Numbered from the stretch's first letter, positions 17,542 to 27,187 are shown. The stretch is DNA of 64,000 bases from Anaerobacillus arseniciselenatis (GCF_001865995.1 NZ_MLQQ01000010.1:124001-188000); one strand, 5' to 3'. Program-made: numbers and translations. Notes: a model not told the origin generated them from the letters alone.

Positions 17542-18513
17542 TTAATTACCCTTACAAGTATAAAAAGTCTTTCCATTACTATTAACTGTTTCGATTATTT
17601 TGCGATCCTCTAATAAATCTAAGTGACCTATAATTTCTGACATCGTTAATGTCGGTTCTTTTTTATAAATGTGGGCAAAGTAGCTTTTACATAAATCAAA
17701 ACTTGTAATCCCTTCTTTTGGAAGCATTAATTTTAACCGTTTCGCTTTTTCTTCTTGTTCTTGGAACCGTTTGTTTAACAACACTTCGATGTTTTCCACA
17801 TTTTTTCCATGTCCAGAGAATACTTTTCTAATATTTAAATTTAAGCATTTCTGTAATGAATCTCTGTATTGTAATAAAGTTTGCGGACGCGACTCACCTT
17901 TAACATAAGGTGGCTCTAACAACGCATTTGAAGAAATATGCTCGATAATATGGTCACCGCCAATCAATAACCCGTCCTTCTCATTGTATAGAGAAATATG
18001 ACTTTGAGCATGACCAGGAGTTTCAATGACAGTCCACCCTTGTACCCCATCAATTTTGTCGCCTTCGCAAACGTTTATATCAAGCCCTCTATTTCCAGTA
18101 AAAGATAGATAATATCGGTTTTTAGTCACCATCTCATCAACAATTTCGTCGGAGACTCCATGCTCACTATAAAATTTTGCTATATAGTTTTCAACAAACG
18201 TTAAAAAGTGTTTTTCTTTTTTTAACCATGGTTGACACTTTTTATGGCCGATGACCGTTGCATTTGGAAATACGTCTTCAATTAAGCCGGCGTGGTCAGG
18301 GTGATGATGAGTTAAAATAATTTGATCAATATCATTTACAGAGTACCCGTGCTGTTTTAATGCTTCCACTAATACTTCCGTTGCCTCTTTCGTCTTAGGT
18401 CCTGTATCAACAAGTGTAAGAGCATCACCTTTAATTAAATAAATATTTACTGGCCCAACTATAAACGGAGTAGGCAAATTCAGTTTTTCAAGGCATTTCG
18501 TTTTATTTAACAT
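17542..18513 (-). CDS. Metallo-beta-lactamase-fold hydrolase with C-terminal winged-helix-like domain
   Basis: Protein of 323 residues. Zinc ligands are visible in LTHHHPDHAG (about 77-86), the later ETPGHAQSH histidine, LIGGDHI (Asp ligand) and FSGHG. After about residue 245 a helical region LCKSYFAHIYKKEPTLTMSEIIGHLDLLE resembles a winged-helix cap. The start at 18513 follows AAAGGAG with an eight-base spacer. The substrate is unknown; glyoxalase II-like thioesters or beta-lactone-type molecules are typical of the superfamily. Confidence 0.85.
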   Translation of the reverse strand: MLNKTKCLEKLNLPTPFIVGPVNIYLIKGDALTLVDTGPKTKEATEVLVEALKQHGYSVNDIDQIILTHHHPDHAGLIEDVFPNATVIGHKKCQPWLKKEKHFLTFVENYIAKFYSEHGVSDEIVDEMVTKNRYYLSFTGNRGLDINVCEGDKIDGVQGWTVIETPGHAQSHISLYNEKDGLLIGGDHIIEHISSNALLEPPYVKGESRPQTLLQYRDSLQKCLNLNIRKVFSGHGKNVENIEVLLNKRFQEQEEKAKRLKLMLPKEGITSFDLCKSYFAHIYKKEPTLTMSEIIGHLDLLEDRKIIETVNSNGKTFYTCKGN

Positions 18514-18598
18514 CGTCTTTACTCCTTTCATTTCACAATAAGTCTATTTTACAATAATATAACGATAAATTGTTATAATTTTTAGAATTTTTTAATTA

Positions 18599-18680
18599 CA
18601 AAACTCGCATGACGCCACATCCGTCATGATCTAATATGTAAATTCAAAGGTTTTTCCAACTTTCCAACTAACCAACTTTT
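18599..18680. repeat. Composite intergenic repeat, copy b (short)
   Basis: Contains GCATGACGCCACATCCGTC, a small hairpin GACG/CGTC, and the tail CCAACTTTCCAACTAACC. It ends at the T-run of the terminator at 18694-18717. Confidence 0.6.
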
Positions 18681-18693
18681 CTATTACAAAAAA

Positions 18694-18717
18694 AGAGCTC
18701 AACCGAAGTTAAGCTCT
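18694..18717 (-). terminator. Terminator of the 49-residue small gene
   Basis: The stem AGAGCTTAAC / GTTGAGCTCT on the minus strand is followed by TTTTTTT, six bases after the stop codon at 18723. Confidence 0.8.
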
Positions 18718-18722
18718 AATGA

Positions 18723-18872
18723 TTAATTATATGCTTCTGTTAAATATTGATCCGTTTCTAACTTTTCAAAACCAACATTTTGGGGTTTTTTAAGTTCGTT
18801 AAGTTCTTTACTTAAACGTTCAATTTGCTTTTCCATTTCTTCAAGAACTTTTTCGTCTACTGTGACTGGCAT
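18723..18872 (-). CDS. Small helical protein of 49 residues, unknown function
   Basis: The frame starts MPVTVDEKVLEEMEKQIERL, forms one charged amphipathic helix (KELNELKK) and ends in an acidic tail (TDQYLTEAYN). The ribosome site is GGGGGAAT and the gene has its own strong terminator. The upstream region is exceptional: a perfect match to the CcpA cre consensus (18985-18999) and a cluster of six DnaA-type boxes (19043-19172). This recalls B. subtilis sda, a small checkpoint gene with DnaA boxes in its promoter, but the protein does not resemble Sda. I do not recognise it. Confidence 0.7.
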   Translation of the reverse strand: MPVTVDEKVLEEMEKQIERLSKELNELKKPQNVGFEKLETDQYLTEAYN

Positions 18873-18984
18873 ATGTTATTCCCCCTATCAACTTTAAATT
18901 TAAAATTATAATGAAATATTATTCTTTTTTATTTGTATGAATATTCTAATAAATTTAAATAGTTTTGTAAATAGCGCTTTAACG

Positions 18985-18999
18985 TTGTAAGCGGTTACA
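18985..18999. promoter_or_regulatory. cre-like site (CcpA operator)
   Basis: TTGTAAGCGGTTACA satisfies every fixed position of WTGNAANCGNWNNCW. It lies about 115 bp upstream of the small gene start at 18872, suggesting carbon-catabolite control. It is too far upstream to be sure which transcript it governs. Confidence 0.5.
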
Positions 19000-19042
19000 T
19001 TATGACTTTTTTGTGAAAACATTATTTTCCTCACTTTTGGAT

Positions 19043-19172
19043 TTATCAACAAAATTCTGTTGATAACTAATTGTGATTATGTGTATAACTTAGCAGGTAG
19101 CTATTATTTGACGAGGATTCACTGTGGATAACCACCCTCTCAAGTTGTGGAAAAACCATTCCTTTATCCACA
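19043..19172. promoter_or_regulatory. Cluster of six DnaA-type boxes
   Basis: Perfect TTATNCACA matches: 19080-19088 (reverse), 19123-19131 (reverse) and 19164-19172 (forward). One-mismatch boxes: TTATCAACA at 19043-19051 (forward) and 19058-19066 (reverse), and TTTTCCACA at 19146-19154 (reverse). All fall within 130 bp of AT-rich intergenic DNA. In B. subtilis, DnaA-box clusters away from oriC titrate DnaA or control nearby promoters such as sda. No dnaA or dnaN gene is in view, so this is not the main origin as normally arranged. Confidence 0.65.
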
Positions 19173-19184
19173 ACACAAAAAATA

Positions 19185-19219
19185 AGAAAGCATAACAGAT
19201 TTTATGTCTGATGCTTTCT
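19185..19219. terminator. Terminator of the ferritin-like gene
   Basis: AGAAAGCAT pairs with ATGCTTTCT, with an inner CAGA/TCTG stem. It has T-rich tracts on both strands. Confidence 0.7.
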
Positions 19220-19227
19220 TTTTTTTG

Positions 19228-19731
19228 TTAATAGTATATCCCTAAATGCCTCGAACGAACAGATGAATAATCATAAATCCGTTCTGTCACTTTACTTTTG
19301 ATTAATATGTGATTAAGCATCGATAAATGGCTTAACTCATCATATATGAAATTTGAAATTTGTTCACGCATGTCTATCGTTGGGGCAATTTTTTTCATTT
19401 TTTTATAGAGAGGAATGATTTCTACTTTTTCATAAAAAATCTTTTCAATTGCTAATAAGTATGACTCTGGTCTTATGAAAACTGGCGGATCCCCTGCAGC
19501 TGATTTACCAGTAATATTATAATACATTCTTTTTAATTCTTTGAAGTGCTCTCTCTCGTCATCTAACATTTTTTGTAGTAACACTTTTTCTTCTTTACTT
19601 GGCGCTAATACTTTCAAGTAATCAAAGGTTAGCTCTGTCACAGCTTCAAACCTAACCACTTCAATAATCAAATTCAACATTTTGTGAATTTCATTCGTTG
19701 GTGGCGTTAGATAATAATTGTAATAGTACAT
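19228..19731 (-). CDS. Ferritin-like diiron-fold protein, unknown function
   Basis: Helical protein of 167 residues. Candidate metal ligands are spaced as in ferritin-like four-helix bundles: Glu in VVRFEAVTEL, the DDEREHFKEL motif (ExxH), Glu in YEKVEIIPLY and DELSHLSML (ExxH). The N-terminus MYYYNYYLTPP and tyrosine-rich C-terminus are reminiscent of spore-coat-associated small proteins, but this is only suggestive. Ribosome site GAGGATG. It is divergent from the small basic FbpB-like gene, whose family belongs to the iron-starvation response, so a link to iron is conceivable. Confidence 0.7.
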   Translation of the reverse strand: MYYYNYYLTPPTNEIHKMLNLIIEVVRFEAVTELTFDYLKVLAPSKEEKVLLQKMLDDEREHFKELKRMYYNITGKSAAGDPPVFIRPESYLLAIEKIFYEKVEIIPLYKKMKKIAPTIDMREQISNFIYDELSHLSMLNHILIKSKVTERIYDYSSVRSRHLGIYY

Positions 19732-19890
19732 TCAAATCACATCCTCATATTTTTATACATTTAGTAATACAATATGTGATTTTTCATTATTTGGTGCATT
19801 TGACCTTAGTGGAACCCTCGTATAAAAATACATGACAGATAATTCAAATAATTGTAACAAATTAAATGCTTCACAAAGTTTAAAAAACGT

Positions 19891-19896
19891 TATAAT
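19891..19896 (+). promoter_or_regulatory. -10 element of the FbpB-like gene
   Basis: A perfect TATAAT lies 40 bp before the start codon. Upstream GCTTCA at 17-bp spacing, or TTCACA at 15 bp, could be the -35. The overlapping AAGTTATCA resembles one half of a Fur box; the other half is poor. Confidence 0.45.
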
Positions 19897-19935
19897 AAAG
19901 TTATCAACAAAATAATTACAAAGGACCGATGCCAT

Positions 19936-20079
19936 ATGAGAAGGCTTTATAGTAAATCTTTTGAAGAGCTTGTAGAAGAAAATAAGAAACAACTATTAAG
20001 TGACCCAGATGCCTTAAAAAAGATTGATGCTAAACTAGAAAAGAAACAACAAGAATACTCTAAGAGAAAAATTAATTAA
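19936..20079 (+). CDS. fbpB: FbpB family small basic protein
   Basis: Protein of 47 residues, MRRLYSKSFEELVEENKKQL followed by LSDPDALKKIDAKLEKK and a basic tail. The SFEELVxENKxxLL..D..ALxxI pattern is that of the FbpB/Fbp small basic proteins. In B. subtilis these are Fur-regulated and act with the FsrA small RNA in the iron-sparing response. Ribosome site AAAGGA about ten bases upstream. The stop codon lies inside the palindrome that probably terminates the transcript. No FsrA-like RNA was identified here. Confidence 0.75.
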   Translation: MRRLYSKSFEELVEENKKQLLSDPDALKKIDAKLEKKQQEYSKRKIN

Positions 20080-20096
20080 ACGTTTAATTAACTTTT
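20072..20096 (+). terminator. Palindromic terminator TTAATTAAACGTTTAATTAA
   Basis: Perfect 20-bp palindrome (20072-20091) overlapping the fbpB stop and followed by CTTTTT. The same 20-mer followed by TTTTTT recurs at 60233-60252. Confidence 0.55.
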
Positions 20097-20101
20097 TATA
20101 A

Positions 20102-20223
20102 CTGAGTGAATTTCATAATTACCTAAACTGAGCTATATCAAACTATAATTAGTTGCGAGCTAATTTACGCAACAAATTATAGATACTTAATAATGATAAT
20201 AATGAATTATGAAATTCATTAAA
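20102..20223. mobile_element. MITE-like palindromic element, copy 6 (subtype A)
   Basis: Begins GAGTGAATTTCATAATTACC and ends AATTATGAAATTCATTA; the core arms are TAATTAGTTGCG and CGCAACAAATTA. It lies between fbpB and a second terminator-like hairpin at 20257. Confidence 0.75.
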
Positions 20224-20256
20224 GTGATTACAAGGCTCTAATGGAACTTTATCCTA

Positions 20257-20292
20257 AAGCACACCTACCAGTTTATATGGGGTGTGCTTTGT
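20257..20292 (+). terminator. Strong terminator downstream of fbpB and MITE copy 6
   Basis: AAAGCACACC pairs with GGTGTGCTTT, then GTTTTG. Probably the original fbpB terminator, now about 180 bp from the gene. Confidence 0.6.
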
Positions 20293-20394
20293 TTTGTATT
20301 AGTTACTTTTATAAATCGTACTAGAGCGACCTGGCAGTAAAACCTAATCGTTAATATTTCTAGACTAATCACAACTGAAACAGAACTATAGTAT

Positions 20395-21025
20395 GTCATA
20401 GTATGGGGGTTATGCGCAGTATAACAGGGGTTGATGTGCAAATTAGTGTAAGTGCCCTAATCGTACTCTACATCAGCTAAAGGTAACGCGAGATCTCCTC
20501 CCGTGCCCGAACAAAGCATCGCACTCACCAAAAGGGAACGCGAGACCTTCTCCCGTGCCCGAACGAAGCGTCACCTCACACAAAAGGGAACGCGAGACCT
20601 TCTCCCGTGCCCGAATAAAGCGTCACCTCACACAAAAGGGAACGCGAGACCTTCTCCCGTGCCCGAACAAAGCGTCACCTCACACAAAAGGGAACGCGAG
20701 ACCTTCTCCCGTGCCCGAACAAAGCGTCACCTCACACAAAAGGGAACGCGAGATCTCCTCCCGTGCCCGAACAAAGCGTCACCTCACACAAAAGGGAACG
20801 CGAGACCTTCTCCCGTGCCCGAACAAAGCGTCACCTCACACAAAAGGGAACGCGAGACCTTCTCCCGTGCCCGAACGAAGCCTCACACTCACCAAAAGGT
20901 AACGCAAGATCTTCTCGCATGCTTGACCCCATAAGGAACCCAACTACAGCACACTCTCCCCATAGTGCATACTACCGAGCGAGTGCGAATTATTGCGCAC
21001 TCCCCCCATACTATGATACGACGAG
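20395..21025 (+). repeat. GC-rich module with a tandem 52-bp array (first copy)
   Basis: Eight units of exactly 52 bp run from 20482 to 20897, with a degenerate ninth. The unit starts GGGAACGCGAGACCTTCTCC and continues CGTGCCCGAACAAAGCG, then TCACCTCACACAAAA. Both flanks (about 85 bp left, 90 bp right) recur with the array, inverted, at 56175-56838. There are no unique spacers, so this is not CRISPR. Overlapping frames of 100-143 codons are artefacts of the repeat. It lies between convergent genes. Confidence 0.85.
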
Positions 21026-21045
21026 TGGCTGTGCGGGCTCTAATA

Positions 21046-21375
21046 TTACTCGTATTTTTTTAAAATAGATTGTAGCTTTAATGCTAATCCTAATTCGCCT
21101 TTAACCTTCAGCTTTCCACTCATATATGCTATTGTAGGGTTTAAGTTCCCCGCGATAAGTTTTAATAAACTTTTATCGGATAATTGCAAAGTACAATTCG
21201 GATCTTCTTTTACCTCTTCGTAAACATGAACTTGTTCATCTCTAATAATGACTTGGAATACTCCTTCTTCGTCTCCGCTTAAATCAAATTGGTAGGCTGT
21301 GTTAACTCCTTTTATACCGAGTGAGTCCTCATTCATTTTTTGAGCAAGTTGATAGAACGTTTCTTTAACTGTCAT
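21046..21375 (-). CDS. SCP2 sterol-binding-domain protein
   Basis: Single-domain SCP2 fold of 109 residues: N-terminal helix, then a beta sheet with AYQFDLSGDEEGVFQVIIRD, CTLQLSDKSLLKLIAGNLNP, and the closing hydrophobic helix KGELGLALKLQSILKK. Such domains bind lipids or acyl-CoA; bacterial single-domain versions have no settled role. The next gene upstream encodes the acyltransferase PlsC, consistent with a lipid connection but in a separate unit. A degraded MITE lies just upstream. Confidence 0.85.
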   Translation of the reverse strand: MTVKETFYQLAQKMNEDSLGIKGVNTAYQFDLSGDEEGVFQVIIRDEQVHVYEEVKEDPNCTLQLSDKSLLKLIAGNLNPTIAYMSGKLKVKGELGLALKLQSILKKYE

Positions 21376-21407
21376 GTTGTTACCCCCTAATATTATTTAA
21401 TAACTTT

Positions 21408-21530
21408 AATCAATTTCATAATTCTTATTTAGCGCCACTAGGGATGCTACATCTAGTTGTGTAAAATCGATCTCAATTAGATGTAGATTAATGTGGCAAC
21501 TTTTTTGGAATTATAATAATTCACCCACTT
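21408..21530. mobile_element. MITE-like element, copy 7 (divergent)
   Basis: The ends CAATTTCATAATTC and ATTATAATAATTCACCCACT and the core GCGCCACTAGG ... ATGTGGCAAC keep the family layout, with arms ACATCTAGTTG and CAATTAGATGT. About 35 bp upstream of the SCP2 gene. Confidence 0.5.
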
Positions 21531-21655
21531 ATTAATATTAATTAGATAAAAAACGGAAATTTCCTTTTTTTAAGGAAAAATAATATCTGTAACCATCGTG
21601 AATCAGCTCTCTCAAGAAAAGCGACCGAGCATTGTTTTTCCATACAAACATACAA

Positions 21656-21689
21656 ACAAGCCTTGCACAACAACTTGTCCAAGGCTTGT
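21656..21689 (-). terminator. Terminator of plsC
   Basis: ACAAGCCTTG pairs with CAAGGCTTGT, located 8 bp after the plsC stop, with a modest T tract. Confidence 0.6.
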
Positions 21690-21696
21690 TCATTCA

Positions 21697-22416
21697 TTAT
21701 TGACTTACTTTTTGCTGGATCATTTCATGAACTTCCTCAGCAAAAACCTTTAAATCTTTATCAATGTAATCTTCTGGTTGAATATTTGGTAGTACCGTTA
21801 CAGTAACTTTTGCTGGCTTTATACGGTTTCCGTTTTGCTCCATAATTTTAAATGACCCTTTAATCGCGACGGGAACAATTGGTACTTCAGCTTTTTGGGC
21901 CAACTTAAAGCTGCCTGCCTTAAAAAGGTTCATATCCATACCTTTACTTCTTGTTCCTTCTGGGAAAATGACAATTGAAGTTCCGTTTTTAATATTTTTT
22001 GCACCTTCATTGATAGCCTTAATCGCTTGGCGGCGGTCTTTTCGATCAAGGAATACACAGTTCATATAAACCATCCAATCGCGAATAATCGGGAGCTTTT
22101 TCACTTCAACTTTCGATATAAAACCTATCGGACGCTCTAAATATCCTAGTAAAATAGGGATATCAAAATTGCCTTGATGATTACTGACGATCACAAAAGG
22201 ACCTTGTTCCGGTAAGTTTTCTTTTCCTTTAACTTCAACCGTCGAGCCTGTTAACTTTACTAACTTTTGCGCCCAATTGCGTGCTGTTTTAAAGATTAAT
22301 TGTTCCATTTCTTCTTTATGTCCAGCCTTGTGCATTTTTTTCACTTTAAGTAAAGCAGGATATGTAAAAATTAAATAAATCCAAAAATAAGTAAACCATA
22401 TGATCGTTCGAAACAT
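21697..22416 (-). CDS. plsC: 1-acyl-sn-glycerol-3-phosphate acyltransferase
   Basis: Acyltransferase of 239 residues converting lysophosphatidic acid to phosphatidic acid at the membrane. Catalytic block I appears as SNHQGNFD (H-x4-D), block III as FPEGTRSKG, and block IV as VPIVPVAIKG. One N-terminal membrane segment (TIIWFTYFWIYLIFTYPAL). The start at ATG 22416 follows GGGGG; the longer GTG form at 22428 places its start inside the ribosome site. A subtype B MITE lies about 60 bp upstream. Confidence 0.92.
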   Translation of the reverse strand: MFRTIIWFTYFWIYLIFTYPALLKVKKMHKAGHKEEMEQLIFKTARNWAQKLVKLTGSTVEVKGKENLPEQGPFVIVSNHQGNFDIPILLGYLERPIGFISKVEVKKLPIIRDWMVYMNCVFLDRKDRRQAIKAINEGAKNIKNGTSIVIFPEGTRSKGMDMNLFKAGSFKLAQKAEVPIVPVAIKGSFKIMEQNGNRIKPAKVTVTVLPNIQPEDYIDKDLKVFAEEVHEMIQQKVSQ

Positions 22417-22476
22417 AGTATCCCCCACTGTCTATTATTCTCTTTTTTCTATTATACTAATTAATCCATATTTTTC

Positions 22477-22596
22477 AATGAATTTCATAATTCATTATTC
22501 ACGCCACTAAGATCAATATATAGTTGCGTCAAAACCATTTGCAAACTATATATTGCATGATGTGGCTCATTTTTTGTGATTATAAAATTCACTCTT
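22477..22596. mobile_element. MITE-like palindromic element, copy 8 (subtype B)
   Basis: TGAATTTCATAATTC ... GATCAATATATAGTTGCG, loop, CAAACTATATATTGC ... TATAAAATTCACTC. Near-identical in core to copy 16. Confidence 0.75.
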
Positions 22597-22621
22597 TTAA
22601 ATGAAAAATTTAAAAAAGGGG

Positions 22622-22722
22622 GGCGATAAATGTCTGACACCATGTAGAGCTTAATAAATATAAACAAATAATTTTATTTATCCATCTATATTTTTGATGC
22701 TTAACGGTGTCTAACACTTTCC
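22622..22722. terminator. GTGTCTGACAC-family hairpin
   Basis: TGTCTGACACCATG and GGTGTCTAACACTTT flank a partly paired AT-rich middle. It lies downstream of the 51-residue gene. Confidence 0.4.
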
Positions 22723-22744
22723 TTTGGAACCCCCCGTTGATTTT

Positions 22745-22900
22745 TTATTTCGTATTTTTCTTTTTGGCTGCTAATGCACCTTTACTTAATGGTTCAGTGG
22801 AAAACTCATGGTCTGGTGAAACGCCCATCGGATTTGAGCTTCTTTTTCCAGGGATCGTCTCATCTCTATTTCCTCTTGTCGGTCGTGGATTTCTTGCCAT
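22745..22900 (-). CDS. Small basic hydrophilic protein of 51 residues
   Basis: MARNPRPTRGNRDETIPGKR is followed by SSNPMGVSPDHEFSTEPLSK and a basic tail GALAAKKKNTK. A perfect ribosome site (AGGAGGTGATC) makes it a confident gene. The composition (rich in Arg, Lys, Pro, Asn, no large hydrophobic core) resembles minor acid-soluble spore proteins and similar disordered Bacillus proteins, but I cannot place it in a named family. It lies between plsC and odhB on the same strand. Confidence 0.75.
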   Translation of the reverse strand: MARNPRPTRGNRDETIPGKRSSNPMGVSPDHEFSTEPLSKGALAAKKKNTK

Positions 22901-22972
22901 TTATGATCACCTCCTAAGTAGTTAATTTTCCCTAAATGCTGTTTATTATTAAGCGCATCGTAATGACTTTTT

Positions 22973-24253
22973 TTATCCTAAAAACAAATCTTCGGGATCT
23001 TCTAACAGCTGTTTCACTTTTTCTAAAAAACTAACGGCTTCTTTTCCGTCAATAATCCGGTGATCATATGAAAGGGCGATATACATCATTGGACGATTTT
23101 CTTGTTTGTCATCATCAATCGCAACAGGACGCTTTTGAATTTTATGCATACCTAAAATCCCTACTTGCGGACTATTTAAAATCGGCGTTGACCATAACGA
23201 TCCGTAAACTCCACCGTTAGTAATTGTAAACGTCCCCCCTTGGAGATCACCCAACTTTAGTTTATTATCTCGAGCCTTCATCGCTAAATCAGATATCTCT
23301 TTTTCAATTTCAGCAAAGCTTAGGCGGTCAGCTTCACGAACAACTGGTACCACTAAACCTTCATCTGTAGAAACAGCTACTCCGATATCGTAAAATTTCT
23401 TTAAGATAATTTCATCTTCTTGAATTTCGGCATTTAATAACGGAAATTGTTTTAATGTAACAACTACTGCTTTTGTAAACAGCGACATAAATCCTAGCTT
23501 TACACCGTGTTGCTCGTAAAATTTATCTTTTCGACGATTACGAAGTTTCATCACTTCTGTCATATCAACTTCGTTATAAGTTGTGAGCATTGCTGCTGTT
23601 TGTTGGGCTTCGACTAAGCGTTTCGCAATGGTTTGGCGACGTCGTGACATTTTGATGCGCTCGATCCGTTCGTTGTTTAAGTCACTTTGATGCCACTTTC
23701 CTTCTGTTTGCCTCTTTGCTTCACGTGTATTATTTTGGGTGACATTTTTTATATCTTCAACCTCTAGCTGTTTTTTTTCACCTGACTGACGTGTAGCTTC
23801 ATAACTATCAACATCTTTCTTTCTGACTCTTCCTAATGGGTCTGACGACGGAATCGCATTTAAGTCTATTCCTTTTTCCCTCGCATGTTTTCTTGCTGAC
23901 GGAAATGCGAGGGGCCTCTGTTGTCCTTGAGTAGGAGAACCTTGATCTATTTCACTTTCGTATGAGCTGTTTCCCTCAGCATCTTTCTTTTTTGGAGCCG
24001 GCTCAGCTAACTCTTCTGCTTCATTAGCAATAACAGCGATTACCTCACCGACTTTAACGGTATCTCCCGATTGTTTTAACACTTCTTTTAAAACACCTGA
24101 ATAGTCTGAGTTTAGTTCAACATTGACTTTATCTGTTTCTAACTCGACAACGATATCTCCTTTATTAATTATATCTCCAGGCTTTTTTAACCATTCTGCG
24201 ACTGTTCCTTCAGTTACCGATTCAGCAAGTTGTGGGACAATTATTTCATTCAT
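22973..24253 (-). CDS. odhB: Dihydrolipoyl succinyltransferase (E2 of 2-oxoglutarate dehydrogenase)
   Basis: E2 core subunit of 426 residues in the TCA cycle. The N-terminal lipoyl domain carries the lipoylated lysine in ETDKVNVE (about 42). A flexible linker leads to the E1/E3-binding domain ([18 protein letters not shown], about 117-134). A second linker is followed by the catalytic domain with the [13 protein letters not shown] active-site motif near the C-terminus. The start overlaps the end of odhA by 8 bp, with GGGAGG as ribosome site, so the pair is translationally coupled. E3 is not in the window. Confidence 0.95.
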   Translation of the reverse strand: MNEIIVPQLAESVTEGTVAEWLKKPGDIINKGDIVVELETDKVNVELNSDYSGVLKEVLKQSGDTVKVGEVIAVIANEAEELAEPAPKKKDAEGNSSYESEIDQGSPTQGQQRPLAFPSARKHAREKGIDLNAIPSSDPLGRVRKKDVDSYEATRQSGEKKQLEVEDIKNVTQNNTREAKRQTEGKWHQSDLNNERIERIKMSRRRQTIAKRLVEAQQTAAMLTTYNEVDMTEVMKLRNRRKDKFYEQHGVKLGFMSLFTKAVVVTLKQFPLLNAEIQEDEIILKKFYDIGVAVSTDEGLVVPVVREADRLSFAEIEKEISDLAMKARDNKLKLGDLQGGTFTITNGGVYGSLWSTPILNSPQVGILGMHKIQKRPVAIDDDKQENRPMMYIALSYDHRIIDGKEAVSFLEKVKQLLEDPEDLFLG

Positions 24254-27068
24254 CGTTCATGCCTCCCTTTTTAAATTTCAGAGCTTCTGTAATAATACGT
24301 TTTTGCTCCAGCTTATGAGCCGTTGGATCACCTTCTGCTGGACTTGAACGATTTGGTCGTCCGATATAACGAACAGAAACGTTTTTCGGGACGACAGAAC
24401 GAATCTTTAAATTTATATAAAACCATGCACCCATATTTTTAGGCTCCTCTTGCACCCAAACAATTTCTTGTAGCGATGGGAAGCGAGAAATAATTTCGAT
24501 TATATTTTCTTTTGGAAATGGATATAACTGTTCAACCGACATTATATGAAGCTCGTCAAGTGGCTGTTTCTCATCAGTTAATGCTTCTTTAAGATCTACC
24601 GCTATTTTTCCACTACATAAAACTAGTCTCGTCACTTCTTCAGGATGATTTAAAACTTTCTGTTGGATCAGCGGTTCAAAACTTCCTTCGGCTAATTGTA
24701 AGGGGGACGATGCCGTTAAACGATGACGCAACAAACTTTTCGGCGTCATTAAAACGAGCGGACGAACATTGTCACGTCCTAACATGGCCGCTTGCTTTCG
24801 TAAAATATGAAAGTACTGGGCTGAATTCGTTAAATTAGCTACCGTCCAATTATTTTCAGCTGCTAACTGAAGAAAACGTTCTATTCTTGCACTTGAATGT
24901 TCTGGTCCTTGCCCTTCATATCCATGTGGTAGTAAAAAGACGATTCCTGACTTTTGGCGCCATTTCGCACGTCCACTAGAAACAAATTGATCAAACAACA
25001 CTTGAGCACCGTTAGCAAAATCACCGTATTGCGCTTCCCATAAAACGAGCGTCTTTTCGGCGATGACATTATAACCATACTCAAATCCGACAACCGCGGC
25101 TTCAGACAAAGGACTATTATGAATCGCAAATGAAACATTACTTGTATTTAATTGATGGAGTGGGGAAAATCTCGTCCCGTGCAGGTAATCATTTAAAACA
25201 AGATGACGCTGAGCAAACGTACCTCTTTCTGAATCTTGCCCTGTTAATCTTATCGGTGTTCCATCATTTAAGATTGTTGCAAACGCCAACACTTCAGCGT
25301 GTGCCCAATCGACTTTTCCCCCCTCTTCAAAACTAGCTTTTCGTCGCTTTAAAATTTTTTCTAATTTAGGGAAGATCGAAAACTCGTTAGGCCACTTTAG
25401 CAATTGTTGATTGATCTGTCGTAATGTTTCTATTGGTACATTCGTCTCACTTTTTTGAGACAAAGATTCATTTTTATTTTCAACTACTTCATTTTCGGAT
25501 AGAGAAGCTCCATTTTTTACTTTTTCGTACCCCTCTTGAAGCTTTTGCTTTACCTTTTTTTCAAATTCGATATCATCAGTGATAACTCCATTTTTGGTTA
25601 ACATTTCTTTGTAAAGTGTTTTCACCGTTGAATGCTTTCGAATAAATTCATACATTTTCGGCTGAGTGATCGCTGGTTCATCCATTTCGTTGTGCCCATA
25701 GCGACGATAGCCAATGAGATCAATAATAAAGTCACGCTTAAATGCTTGACGATATTCATAAGCTAATTGCATCACCGATATACAAGCTTCTGGATCATCA
25801 GCGTTCACATGTATAATCGGGATTTCAAAACCTTTCGCTAAATCGCTAGCATACGTTGTTGACCGAGAATCAATACTGTCGGTCGTAAAACCAATTAAAT
25901 TATTGGCAATAATATGAATACTCCCACCAACTTTGTATCCTTTTAAACCGCTTAAGTTTAACGTTTCAGCAACGATTCCTTGCCCTGCAAAAGCAGCATC
26001 ACCGTGAATGATCAATGAGAGCGCCTTAGACGTATCCTGCTCTGGATACCCTCTCGTTGAGCGATAATCTTGAACCGCTCTCGTAAACCCTTGCACGATT
26101 GGACCGACAAATTCCAAATGACTTGGATTATTCGCAAGTGTCACCATTGCTTTTTTCTGTTTCAGCTGTAAATCAGCGCCTAAATGATATTTTACATCTC
26201 CCGTCCAGCCAAAATTTATCCCTGTCGAACCTTCAGAGGGGACTAACTCTTTATTTGGTGCTTGCTGAAACTCGGAAAAAATCTGCTCATAAGGCTTTCC
26301 TAATACGTGCGCTAAAACATTCAGCCTACCGCGATGCGCCATACCGATCATCACATTCTTCACTCCATCTAGTGACGCTTTCTGAATGACATTTTGTAAC
26401 ATCGGAACAAGTGCATCTAACCCTTCAACAGAAAAACGCTTCTGACCGACAAATGTTCGTTGTATAAAATTTTCAAACTCTTCTACTTCTGTTAAACTCT
26501 TTAACAAGTTAATTTTTTTATCTTTCGTAAAACTTTGATATAGTCGCCCCTGTTCAATTTTATCTATCAACCATTCTCGTTCTTCTTTGTTGTGAACATG
26601 ACTAAACTCAATCCCAACCGTTTTTGTGTAGCATTGTTTTAAATATAAAAATGCTTCATACGCATTTTCTAAATTTACTCCTTCACATGAACAAATAATT
26701 TGAGCAGACATCTTTTCTAAATCGGTTTTTGTCAGGTGAAAATCTTCTAACTGAAGCTGTTTCTTATTTGTGGAATGACTATCGATCGGACATAAATCAG
26801 CATAGAGATGACCGTAATTACGAATGTGATCGGCTAGCTTAGTAGCTGCAACGACTTTTAATCCTTCGTCATTACCATGTAAATCAATACAGCTCCTATT
26901 TATTTTCTCATTTAAGGGCGAACCCCATTGATCAAATAAACTCCTCAACTCTTCGTCTATTTCAGTTCGGCCCTCACGATATTGTTCATATAAATCGATC
27001 AAATAAGCTAAATTGAGTCCAGAGATGTTGTACCAAGGATTTTCGTTGTTATCATTGATTTTTCGCAT
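24246..27068 (-). CDS. odhA: 2-oxoglutarate dehydrogenase E1 component
   Basis: Thiamine-diphosphate E1 of 940 residues, full length, decarboxylating 2-oxoglutarate. Visible: [31 protein letters not shown], the thiamine-diphosphate motif region [32 protein letters not shown], and the pyrimidine-domain segment FEYGYN. The start is ATG 27068 with TGGAGGT upstream; the longer TTG form begins inside that ribosome site. A weak cre-like sequence lies upstream. First gene of the odhAB operon. Confidence 0.95.
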   Translation of the reverse strand: MRKINDNNENPWYNISGLNLAYLIDLYEQYREGRTEIDEELRSLFDQWGSPLNEKINRSCIDLHGNDEGLKVVAATKLADHIRNYGHLYADLCPIDSHSTNKKQLQLEDFHLTKTDLEKMSAQIICSCEGVNLENAYEAFLYLKQCYTKTVGIEFSHVHNKEEREWLIDKIEQGRLYQSFTKDKKINLLKSLTEVEEFENFIQRTFVGQKRFSVEGLDALVPMLQNVIQKASLDGVKNVMIGMAHRGRLNVLAHVLGKPYEQIFSEFQQAPNKELVPSEGSTGINFGWTGDVKYHLGADLQLKQKKAMVTLANNPSHLEFVGPIVQGFTRAVQDYRSTRGYPEQDTSKALSLIIHGDAAFAGQGIVAETLNLSGLKGYKVGGSIHIIANNLIGFTTDSIDSRSTTYASDLAKGFEIPIIHVNADDPEACISVMQLAYEYRQAFKRDFIIDLIGYRRYGHNEMDEPAITQPKMYEFIRKHSTVKTLYKEMLTKNGVITDDIEFEKKVKQKLQEGYEKVKNGASLSENEVVENKNESLSQKSETNVPIETLRQINQQLLKWPNEFSIFPKLEKILKRRKASFEEGGKVDWAHAEVLAFATILNDGTPIRLTGQDSERGTFAQRHLVLNDYLHGTRFSPLHQLNTSNVSFAIHNSPLSEAAVVGFEYGYNVIAEKTLVLWEAQYGDFANGAQVLFDQFVSSGRAKWRQKSGIVFLLPHGYEGQGPEHSSARIERFLQLAAENNWTVANLTNSAQYFHILRKQAAMLGRDNVRPLVLMTPKSLLRHRLTASSPLQLAEGSFEPLIQQKVLNHPEEVTRLVLCSGKIAVDLKEALTDEKQPLDELHIMSVEQLYPFPKENIIEIISRFPSLQEIVWVQEEPKNMGAWFYINLKIRSVVPKNVSVRYIGRPNRSSPAEGDPTAHKLEQKRIITEALKFKKGGMNDE

Positions 27069-27187
27069 CCAACAAACCTCCAATGATTGAACATATGCAT
27101 ACTACTGATACTTTGCTCACAGATTTAAATTTAAACTATATAGCCATCATACGTTAACAACACTAACATAGTGTTAATTAACTTTTC

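Noticed and set aside
19043..19172. A chromosomal or plasmid replication origin
   Set aside because: DnaA boxes alone are present; there is no dnaA, dnaN or rep gene, nor a clear adjacent unwinding element, so a regulatory cluster is the safer call.
20482..20930. Possible CRISPR array
   Set aside because: The 52-bp units are contiguous and near-identical over their full length, with no unique spacers; no cas genes are in the window.
20503..21068. Overlapping open frames of 101-143 codons with repeated peptides (SVTSHKRERETFSRARTK)
   Set aside because: They exist only because the 52-bp repeat lacks stops; there is no ribosome site, and all three frames are open in parts.
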